A DNA stretch of 40,507 bases, from NCBI GenBank assembly GCA_016872515.1, contig VGZR01000018.1, positions 1 through 40,507 on the forward strand. The letters run 5' to 3'. Positions 33,889 to 40,507 of the stretch are shown here, piece after piece (the first letter of the stretch is position 1; each line of letters begins with the position of its first letter). Source of the stretch: SAR202 cluster bacterium. GTDB taxonomy: Bacteria > Chloroflexota > Dehalococcoidia > Lucifugimonadales > VGZR01. The notes under the pieces were generated by a model. That model was not told the DNA's origin. It was given only the letters and a program-made list of their open reading frames with translations, and made no database searches. A program made the position numbers and the translations under genes.

Positions 33889-36882
33889 GTGCAGCGCCCC
33901 CCACGCTTCGTCATCGCTACACCCATCTGCGACGGCCACGACGTAGCCGCTGCCGCGGTCACCCGCATGTTGAGGGCTGAGGGGGCCGAGGCAATCTACC
34001 TCGGCTTCAACAAGACATCCCAGCAGATCGTCAAGGCCGCCGTGGAGGAGGACGCCTCGGCCATCGCCATCAGCACCTACAACGGAGCGCACATGAGCTT
34101 CATGCGGCAGGTGCTGAAAGAGCAGGAACGGCAGGGAATCCCGGGCGTCCTGCTGTTCTGCGGCGGCGGCGGGACGATTTTGCCGGACGAAGTGGCCCCG
34201 CTGGAGCGGATGGGCGTGGCCAAGGTGTACCGCCCGCCGATGAACCTGCGCGAGGCGGTGCTGGACATGGTGCGTGTGACGCAAGCAAGACGCCCATCGA
34301 AGGGCTCGAAGCGAGCGGTCATGAGTGACGGCGCGAAGATCAACGGCTCCGTGGCTCTGGCCCTACGGCTCACAGAGGTGGAGTGGCATACCGATGGCGC
34401 GTCCCGGCGTGCTGGTCCCGCCTCCCGCAAGGCCACACCACCTCGCGTCTGGGGCGTCAACGGCCGTGGCGGCGCGGGCAAGAGCACGCTGGTGGACGAA
34501 CTGGTCTTCCGGTTCCTCAAACGGTGCGACGGCCGGGTCGCCGTTTTGGCCCTCGACCCAACACTGGGCGACCGGCTGCGGATGCTGTACTGCTACTCGC
34601 CACGGGTCTTCCTGCGGTCGGTGCGCGTCGGCCCAGAGGACTCGTTGGAGCGCAAGTTGCCACCCCTTCTCGCGGGCCTCGCCGGAGGCGCGTTCGACCT
34701 CGTCCTAGTGGAGTCGGTGGGGCTAGGACAGAACGACCTGGGCGTCGCGCCGTACGTGGACGCCTCGGTCTATTGCATGACCCCCGACTATGGGACGGAC
34801 GTCCAACTCGAAAAGGAGGCGCTGCTGCGAGCCGCCGACATCGTCGTGATGAATAAGCGGGACTACCCGCAGGCCGAAACGAGGGCGCGGCGCGTACGGC
34901 ACCATCTGGGCGACGGGCAAGCATTCGTGGTGACGGAGGCCAAGCGGCATAGCGACCCCGGGGTGGACGAACTATTCGAGACCATCGTGGCGAGGTCGGG
35001 GCTGAAAGCACGGCCCCTGGAAGCCAAGGCCTCGGATTCTGACGACTCGACGCCGGTGCCGTTCTCCCGCTGGGGCTACCTCGGGGCGGCCGTCGAGTCC
35101 CACGAAGCCTACTACCGCGAGATGGAGCAGGTGGCCCAGGGTGCTGCCCGCGACCGGGCCGCTGCCGAGGAGCACGCCAAGCGCTTCCGCGAGATATGGC
35201 AACAGTACGGCTTTGTGGGAGGGCGCCGGCGCGCGGAGAACGAGGTGGAGGAGGGCGGCGTCCTCTACCGCACCGTGGCGAACGGGAAGCGCGTCCCTGT
35301 CGCGCGTAGGACGACCTGCGATATCTGGGTGCCTGCACTGGCACTGCCGCCTGAGGACGCCTCCGCCCCCGAAATCGTCCGCTACCTCTATAAACAAAAC
35401 GTGCCGGGCACATTCCCCTACACCGAGGGGGCCTATACCCACCGGCGCGCCGACCAGGACCCCATCCGCATGTTCGCGGGGTTCGGGTTGCCGGAGGACA
35501 CCAACGAGCGGTTCCACCTCCTGCGCGAGCGAGGTGGCGCGCCACGGCTCTCCACCGCATTCGACTCGCTGACGCTCTACGGCCTCGACTCGGACGAGCC
35601 GGGGGCGCTGGCCAAGGTCGGCGAGGGCGGCGTGGCGCTCGACACCATCGAGGATATGCTCCGGCTTTACGATGGCTTCGACCTGGAGGAGGTGTCGGTT
35701 TCCCTGACGATGAGCGGGCCTGCGCCCGTCGTCCTGGCGATGTACCTGGCGGCGGCGCGGCGGCGCGGCTTCGACTGGAAGAAGCTGCGCGGCACCATTC
35801 AGACCGACATCCTCAAAGAGGTCCAGGCGCAGAACGAGGCCGTCTTCCCGCTGGAGCCGTCGCTGCGGACCATCGCAGATATGTTCGAGTTCACCATGCG
35901 CAAGGTCCCCCACTGGTACCCCATCTCCATCTCCGGCTACCACATCGGCGAGGCGGGCGCTAATGCCGTCCAGGAGCTGGCATTCACCCTCGCCAACGGC
36001 CTGACTTATGTCGAAGTCCTTCGGCAACGCGGACTACCCATCGAGGAGTTCACCAAGCGCTTCTCTTTCTTCTTCACTTTCGGCTCCGAGTTGGAGTACA
36101 ACGTTCTGGGCCGGGTGGCACGGCGCGTGTGGGCCGTGGCGATGGAGCGGTACTACGGGGTCAAAGGCCCGGGCCAGGTCCTACGGTTCCATGCCCAAAC
36201 GTCGGGCCGCTCGCTCCAGGACGTGGATCCCCTCCACAACCTGACCCGTGTCGCCATCCAGGCCGAGCACGCCCTGCACAATAACGCCAACTCCCTTCAC
36301 AGCAACTCCTACAAGGAGACCTACAGCACACCTACCGAGGACGATGCATTGCTGGCGATAGGCAGTCAGCAGATACCCCTATGGGAGAGCGGCGACTTCC
36401 GGCTCATCGAGAACCTGCACCAAGGCAGCTATGGCCTCGCCTACCTGGAGGACGAGGTGGAGCGGGCCGTCCACGGCATCTTCAGCGAGATAGACCGCCA
36501 GGGTGGGGTCATCCCCGCCATCGAGAACGAGTACTTCCGCACGGCCATCCAGGAAGAGGTCCAGAAGGAGCAGCGGGCGCGGCACGGGGGGCAGCGGTCC
36601 ATCATCGGGGTCAACCGGCTGCGTTCTGGGTCTCCTCAGGGGCCCGTGGGGCCGATCGTACACGTCCCCATGGCGGCCAAGCGCAAGCAGGTGGCGCGGA
36701 CGCGGGAGTTCAAGCGGCGCAACGCCGCCGAGGCCCGCATAGCTCTGGAGCGGCTGCAGGGTGTCGCGCGCAGCGGAGACAACGTCTTTGAGGAGCTGGT
36801 GAGCACCGTTGAGTCCGCCACCTTGGGCCAGGTCACCCACGCCCTGTGGGAGGTGTGGGGCCGCTTCCGGCCCTCGATGTAG
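33889..36882 (+). CDS. IcmF-like fused acyl-CoA mutase
   Basis: The 997-aa product fuses three domains: an N-terminal B12-binding domain (ICDGHDVAAA with His17, plus CGGGGTILPDE), a MeaB-like GTPase (VNGRGGAGKST with Lys198, DPT, VESVGLGQND, NKRD), and a large mutase barrel from about residue 500. The order matches IcmF, isobutyryl-CoA mutase fused, which is normally nearly 1090 aa; this one is about 90 residues shorter, with a shortened switch region before LGDRLRM. Pocket residues are Phe529 (RMFAGFG) and Gln648 (VQAQNEAV), the isobutyryl/pivalyl type, whereas methylmalonyl-CoA mutase has Tyr/Arg. Start GTG 33889. The ligase 31 nt downstream may supply the acyl-CoA. IcmF function is likely but not proven. 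Confidence 0.85.
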   Translation: MQRPPRFVIATPICDGHDVAAAAVTRMLRAEGAEAIYLGFNKTSQQIVKAAVEEDASAIAISTYNGAHMSFMRQVLKEQERQGIPGVLLFCGGGGTILPDEVAPLERMGVAKVYRPPMNLREAVLDMVRVTQARRPSKGSKRAVMSDGAKINGSVALALRLTEVEWHTDGASRRAGPASRKATPPRVWGVNGRGGAGKSTLVDELVFRFLKRCDGRVAVLALDPTLGDRLRMLYCYSPRVFLRSVRVGPEDSLERKLPPLLAGLAGGAFDLVLVESVGLGQNDLGVAPYVDASVYCMTPDYGTDVQLEKEALLRAADIVVMNKRDYPQAETRARRVRHHLGDGQAFVVTEAKRHSDPGVDELFETIVARSGLKARPLEAKASDSDDSTPVPFSRWGYLGAAVESHEAYYREMEQVAQGAARDRAAAEEHAKRFREIWQQYGFVGGRRRAENEVEEGGVLYRTVANGKRVPVARRTTCDIWVPALALPPEDASAPEIVRYLYKQNVPGTFPYTEGAYTHRRADQDPIRMFAGFGLPEDTNERFHLLRERGGAPRLSTAFDSLTLYGLDSDEPGALAKVGEGGVALDTIEDMLRLYDGFDLEEVSVSLTMSGPAPVVLAMYLAAARRRGFDWKKLRGTIQTDILKEVQAQNEAVFPLEPSLRTIADMFEFTMRKVPHWYPISISGYHIGEAGANAVQELAFTLANGLTYVEVLRQRGLPIEEFTKRFSFFFTFGSELEYNVLGRVARRVWAVAMERYYGVKGPGQVLRFHAQTSGRSLQDVDPLHNLTRVAIQAEHALHNNANSLHSNSYKETYSTPTEDDALLAIGSQQIPLWESGDFRLIENLHQGSYGLAYLEDEVERAVHGIFSEIDRQGGVIPAIENEYFRTAIQEEVQKEQRARHGGQRSIIGVNRLRSGSPQGPVGPIVHVPMAAKRKQVARTREFKRRNAAEARIALERLQGVARSGDNVFEELVSTVESATLGQVTHALWEVWGRFRPSM

Positions 36883-36913
36883 GCCACAAAGTCTGGGTCT
36901 GGAGCATCGTGCT

Positions 36914-38575
36914 ATGGGAAATCCGTCTCCCAATATGTCCGACTACGAGAAGACGTACCGGGACTTCCGCTTCGAGGTGCCGGAATACTTCAACTTCGCC
37001 TCCGATGTCGTGGACCGCTGGGCCGAGGACCACACCAAGCTCGCCCTCGTCTCGGTCCAGTCCGATGGTCGGCGGGCGGAAAAGCATACCTTCTGGGAGT
37101 TGAAGGAGCAGTCCAACCGCTTCGCCAACGTCTTGCGCGGCCTGGGCGTCGGGAAGGGCACGCGGGTGTTCCTCATGCTGCCGCGCACCCCGCAGTGGTA
37201 CGTGACGATGCTTGGCATGATGAAGCTGGGCGCGGTGCCCATGCCGGCCACTGTACTGTGCACGCCCCGCGACATTGGCTACCGCATCAGCCGCGCGGAG
37301 GCCGCGGTGGCCATCACCGACGCCGACAACGCGGCGAAGGTTGAGGAGATTGCGGCGAACTGCCCCTCGCTCAAGCACGTGATCGTGGTGGGCGGCGCCA
37401 GGCCCCGCTGGCTCTCCTACGACGACGCGATGGAGAAGGTATCGCCGTCCCTCGAGGGCGTGGAGCGGACGAAGAGCAGCGACCCGTTGGTCATCTACTT
37501 CACCTCGGGGACCGTCGGTTTCCCCAAGATGGTGCTCCACACCCAGGCCTCCTATGCCATCGCCCACCTTACGACCGCCAAGTTCTGGCACGACCTGAAG
37601 CCCACCGACCTCCACTGGACGCTGGCCGACACCGGCTGGGCAAAGGTAGCCTATGGCAAGCTCTTCGGCCAGTGGACCGTCGGCTCCGCCGTCCTGCAGC
37701 ACAACGCCGTTGGCCGCTTCGACGCCGACCTGACACTGCGCATCCTGGAGCGGTATGGCGTCACCACCTTCTGCGCGCCGCCGACGGCCTTTCGCATGTT
37801 GGTTCTCCAAGACCTCAAGAAGTATGACCTGCGTGAGCTCCGTCATGTCACCGGCGCGGGCGAGCCGCTCAACCCGGAGGTTATCAAGGTGTGGGAGGAC
37901 GACACCGGCCTCACCATCTACGACGGCTACGGCCAGACCGAAACGGCGCTCCTGGTGGGCAACTTCCGCTGCCTGCCCATCAAGCCCGGCTCCATGGGCA
38001 AGCCAGCTCCGGGGTATCAAATCGCCCTGCTGGACGAACATCTCGAACCGGTTGCCACAGGGACAGAGGGGCAGATCGCCGTCAAAGTCAAGCCGCAAAG
38101 GCCGGTGGGCCTCTTCGTCGAGTACTGGAAGGACGCAGAGACGACGGAGAAGGTGTTCCAGGGAGACTGGTACCTCACCGGGGACAAGGCCTACAAGGAC
38201 AAGGACGGCTACTTCTGGTTCGTCGGCCGCGCCGACGACGTCATCAAGTCAGCGGGGTACCGCATCGGGCCCTTTGAGGTGGAGAGCGCGTTGCTGGAGC
38301 ACCCTGCGGTGGCCGAGTCGGCGGTGGTGGCCAGCCCCGACCTGGTCCGCGGCGACGTCGTCAAGGCCTTCGTCGTCTTGCGTCCTGGGTACGTACCCTC
38401 GGAGGAACTGGTCGTGAGTCTTCAAGAGCACGTGAAGCAGACCACGGCGCCGTATAAGTATCCTCGCCTCGTGGAGTTCGTGAAGGAGCTTCCCAAGACC
38501 ATCAGCGGCAAAATCCGCCGGCGCGAACTGCGCGACCGCGAGGTCGAGCGGGCGCGGCAGACTACGGCGCACTAA
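36914..38575 (+). CDS. Medium-chain (ACSM-type) acyl-CoA synthetase
   Basis: The 553-aa ligase is the second MACS-type acyl-CoA synthetase in the window. It has YFTSGTVGFPKM (the usual TTG is TVG), DGYGQTETA, GDWYLTGD, GRADDVIKSAGYRIGPFE, and ISGKIRRREL. I chose ATG 36914 with GGAG 10 nt upstream; ATG 36935 (MSDYEKT) is possible. It follows the IcmF-like mutase by 31 nt in the same direction, so the two are probably cotranscribed and functionally joined: the ligase activates an acid whose CoA ester the mutase rearranges. The sequence is clearly paralogous to the ligase at 28260 (shared KPQRPVGLF and APYKYPR). Confidence 0.92.
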   Translation: MGNPSPNMSDYEKTYRDFRFEVPEYFNFASDVVDRWAEDHTKLALVSVQSDGRRAEKHTFWELKEQSNRFANVLRGLGVGKGTRVFLMLPRTPQWYVTMLGMMKLGAVPMPATVLCTPRDIGYRISRAEAAVAITDADNAAKVEEIAANCPSLKHVIVVGGARPRWLSYDDAMEKVSPSLEGVERTKSSDPLVIYFTSGTVGFPKMVLHTQASYAIAHLTTAKFWHDLKPTDLHWTLADTGWAKVAYGKLFGQWTVGSAVLQHNAVGRFDADLTLRILERYGVTTFCAPPTAFRMLVLQDLKKYDLRELRHVTGAGEPLNPEVIKVWEDDTGLTIYDGYGQTETALLVGNFRCLPIKPGSMGKPAPGYQIALLDEHLEPVATGTEGQIAVKVKPQRPVGLFVEYWKDAETTEKVFQGDWYLTGDKAYKDKDGYFWFVGRADDVIKSAGYRIGPFEVESALLEHPAVAESAVVASPDLVRGDVVKAFVVLRPGYVPSEELVVSLQEHVKQTTAPYKYPRLVEFVKELPKTISGKIRRRELRDREVERARQTTAH

Positions 38576-38647
38576 TCCACCGGCCCAGTGGCCTGGGGAA
38601 GAACGACCTTCCGAGCACCTTCGGTTAAAAGGAGCCCCTCGTCGCTC

Positions 38648-40066
38648 TCACACGCCCGGAGGGCGGAGCTTGTGCCAGTTGGTGGCCTGTTCGTAGGCGT
38701 AGCCGACGCGCACCACCGTCGCCTCGTCCAGCGGCCGCCCCGCGATCTGGAGACTGATGGGCAGCTTCTCAGAGGTTATGCCACAGGGCACAGACAACGC
38801 GGGCACGTTGGCGTGACTGAACGGCGCAGTCATGCGGACCGGCCCTGTCAATGCCTCCATCACGGACTCTTTGCTGGGGGTGTGGACCGACTCCGCCCGC
38901 GGAGCGGCCCCCGACGGCATGGACGGGCAGATGAGCACGTCGAACCGCCCCAATGCCTCCAACATTTCCCTCCGTAGCATCTCACGCAGCATCTGCGCCT
39001 TGTAGTACGCCTGCCCGGATAGAAGGCTCCCCGCGAGAACGGCCACGCGCACCATGTGCGTCAGCTCTTTCGCCCTCGTACGGACCATCTTCCGGTACGT
39101 GGTCCCGAACTCCGTGTAACATATCACCCAGTGGATAGGGCCGACATGCTGCACCATCGGCAGCGAGACCTCGTCCACCTTGGCGCCCAGAGCCTGTAGC
39201 TTCCGCGCCGCAGCCTTCACCGACGACCTCACCTCGGAGGTTACCTGCTCTGCCTCGACGAGTTCCTTGATGAGGCCCACCCTCATGCCCTTGATGCCCT
39301 TCCGGAGCGAGGCGGAGTAGTTGGGGACCGGCACATCGTAGGTGTACCTGTCGTTCGGGTCGTGCCCGGCGATGGCTTGGAGCATCAGGGCGCAGTCCTC
39401 AACGGTACGGGTCATAGGCCCAACGGTGTCCATGGACCACGTTACCGTCATCGTCCCGTACCGGCTCACCAGGCCGAACGAGGGACGCAACCCCACGATG
39501 CCGCAGTACGCCGCGGGGATGCGGATGGAACCGCCGGTGTCACCGCCTAGCGACGCCGCGGACAAGAACGCCGCCGTCGCCGAGCCAGGGCCGGCGCTGG
39601 ACGAACCTGTGCTTCGGTCATGGTTCCACGGGTTCTTCGGCATCCCCCACGGGAACTCGATGGTCTCCGCGATACCCAACTCCGTCATGTTCAGCTTGCC
39701 CAGGATGACCGCGCCGGACTTCCGAAGTCTTGCGGCGATGGTCGAATCCTGTGCGGCGATGTTGTCCTTGAAGACGGCGGATCCGCCGGTGCTCGGCCAT
39801 CCCTTCACTCCGATGTGGTCCTTGATTGCCACCGGCACCCCGTGCAACGCGCCAGTGCTGTCGCTCGCTCGTGCACTCCGCTCCCGCTCCTTCGCCTGCC
39901 GCAGCGCATCGTCTTTGGCCACCATGATGTACGCGTGGTAGGTGTCCTCCATCTCCTCTAAACGTGTCAAATACGCCTGGGTGGCCTCGACCGGTGAAAT
40001 CTCGCGTCGTCTTATGCGCCGCGCCAACTCCGCGGCAGTGAGATGGCAGATATCGCTCCTCGGCAT
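38648..40066 (-). CDS. Amidase-signature hydrolase (GatA-like)
   Basis: The 472-aa enzyme has the amidase signature with the Ser-cisSer-Lys triad: Lys82 in VAIKDHIGV, a Ser near 156 in STGSSSAGPGSA, and the nucleophile Ser180 in GGDTGGSIRIPAAYCG. The resemblance to GatA is strong, but no GatB is present, so a role as a tRNA amidotransferase subunit is not established; a free amidase is more likely. ATG 40066 has GGGGA 5 nt before it. It follows the GatC-like gene by 2 nt and converges on the ligase at 36914. Substrate unknown. Confidence 0.9.
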   Translation of the reverse strand: MPRSDICHLTAAELARRIRRREISPVEATQAYLTRLEEMEDTYHAYIMVAKDDALRQAKERERSARASDSTGALHGVPVAIKDHIGVKGWPSTGGSAVFKDNIAAQDSTIAARLRKSGAVILGKLNMTELGIAETIEFPWGMPKNPWNHDRSTGSSSAGPGSATAAFLSAASLGGDTGGSIRIPAAYCGIVGLRPSFGLVSRYGTMTVTWSMDTVGPMTRTVEDCALMLQAIAGHDPNDRYTYDVPVPNYSASLRKGIKGMRVGLIKELVEAEQVTSEVRSSVKAAARKLQALGAKVDEVSLPMVQHVGPIHWVICYTEFGTTYRKMVRTRAKELTHMVRVAVLAGSLLSGQAYYKAQMLREMLRREMLEALGRFDVLICPSMPSGAAPRAESVHTPSKESVMEALTGPVRMTAPFSHANVPALSVPCGITSEKLPISLQIAGRPLDEATVVRVGYAYEQATNWHKLRPPGV

Positions 40067-40068
40067 CG

Positions 40069-40272
40069 TTATCCCCTCCGCCTCGCCTGTCCTATGGGAA
40101 GCAGGATCACCGGTACGTGCTCCATCGCTTCCAAGCCCGGTTCCTCGATGGTCTCGATGGCCTCCAGCAACGCGTTGAAGTGGTAAGCCACCTCGGTTAG
40201 CTCCGGCTCCTTCAGCGTTAGCTGGACCGACTTTGCGAGAGCTTTGACATCGTTCTTGCTCATGTCAGACAT
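40069..40272 (-). CDS. GatC-like small protein (AtzG-type)
   Basis: The 67-aa product (MSDMSKNDVKALAKSVQLTL, then an EVAYHFNALLEAIETI helix and EHVPVILLP) resembles GatC or the small AtzG-type partners of amidases. It likely wraps around the amidase encoded 2 nt downstream. ATG 40272 is preceded by GGAGG at 8 nt; the longer open frame upstream, which lacks similarity, is not used. It has its own promoter. Confidence 0.75.
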   Translation of the reverse strand: MSDMSKNDVKALAKSVQLTLKEPELTEVAYHFNALLEAIETIEEPGLEAMEHVPVILLPIGQARRRG

Positions 40273-40326
40273 ACCTGTGACCTCCTCGGTGTGAAGTACT
40301 GAATGCCGCTGCTCGGGGCAGCGGGT

Positions 40327-40356
40327 ACTGTAAGTCCGTTCCGACAGCTCAGTCAA
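40327..40356 (-). promoter_or_regulatory. Promoter of the GatC-like/amidase unit
   Basis: On the minus strand, TTGACT (40351-40356), an 18-nt spacer and TACAGT (40327-40332) precede the GatC-like start by 54 nt. Confidence 0.6.
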
Positions 40357-40438
40357 CTTGTACGAATACGGACAGGCGGCTGCTGCGACGGCCAGTTTCC
40401 GAGCTAGCTGGCTGGCTGCTCTCGTTCAGAATGATTGG

Positions 40439-40457
40439 TGACACTGGTAAGGTGTCA
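40439..40457. promoter_or_regulatory. 6-bp dyad next to a possible start codon
   Basis: TGACAC (40439-40444) and GTGTCA (40452-40457) are perfect reverse complements separated by 7 nt, ending 2 nt before an ATG at 40460. The small symmetric site near a start codon could be an operator, but chance or a hairpin that includes the ribosome binding site (AAGGTG) cannot be excluded. Confidence 0.35.
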
Positions 40458-40459
40458 TC

Positions 40460-40507
40460 ATGCAGATCAAGAGAGCGAGAGTACAAGGCGACAGGCGACC
40501 AGGGCGT
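40460..40507 (+). CDS. Start of a possible gene cut by the window end
   Basis: ATG at 40460 follows TAAGGTG and opens 16 codons to the end of the window (MQIKRARVQGDRRPGR). It is divergent from the GatC-like gene and lies downstream of a dyad. Too little is visible to name a product. Confidence 0.25.
   Translation, partial: MQIKRARVQGDRRPGR

Noticed and set aside
38648-40272. Glu-tRNA(Gln)/Asp-tRNA(Asn) amidotransferase GatCA
   Set aside because: No gatB adjoins, and the amidase resembles free amidases as much as GatA; I kept the general amidase call.

Overview
The window is GC-rich throughout and gene-dense on both strands, with no tRNA, rRNA, CRISPR array or transposase that I could find. 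The gene mix suggests a Chloroflexota bacterium of the Dehalococcoidia/SAR202 kind or a near relative. It combines a bacterial/archaeal eRF1-like protein, an F420-type luciferase-like oxidoreductase, an IcmF-like mutase, a PPi-type phosphofructokinase, and several paralogous SDRs and CoA ligases. This taxonomic reading is an inference; no marker gene proves it.

Positions 1-9520 (minus strand) hold a methionine-cycle/salvage operon. A sigma70-type promoter (9492-9520) is followed by a SAM-I riboswitch (9352-9467), an intrinsic terminator (9305-9337), and then mtnA, mtnP, a rhodanese, a 28-aa basic ORF, a PfkB kinase, ahcY, metK and a phosphohexomutase. Two SDR genes follow; the last is interrupted by an in-frame amber codon. 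Upstream is a PPi-type phosphofructokinase whose 3' end contains the promoter -35 box.

Positions 10.7-20.2 kb are mixed. They hold an oxalyl-CoA-synthetase-like ligase, a class III aminotransferase with a four-cysteine insert, an HtrA protease, HU, an SQR-like flavoprotein, a baeRF gene broken by two frameshifts, an amidohydrolase, and a DUF4287/AHSA1 protein.

Positions 20.3-40.5 kb are catabolic in character: a phosphotriesterase-family protein, two SDRs, an MBL hydrolase, a 3-hydroxyacyl-CoA dehydrogenase, a core-MetE-like methyltransferase, a CaiB/AMACR-type enzyme, three further acyl-CoA ligases, a FlK-like thioesterase, an LLM oxidoreductase, an IcmF-like fused mutase with an isobutyryl-type (Phe/Gln) pocket, and an amidase with a GatC-like partner. 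The likely joint theme is activation of branched or unusual carboxylic acids to CoA thioesters, followed by epimerisation, carbon-skeleton rearrangement, oxidation and hydrolysis.

Several promoters share TTGACA-like -35 boxes, 17-nt spacers and a TACACT -10 box. Long perfect inverted repeats mark several gene ends. Four genes (SDR at 64-822, baeRF at 16931-18083, zinc-finger gene at 25240-25924, membrane protein at 23055-23273) look broken or truncated, which is either real decay or residual sequence error.
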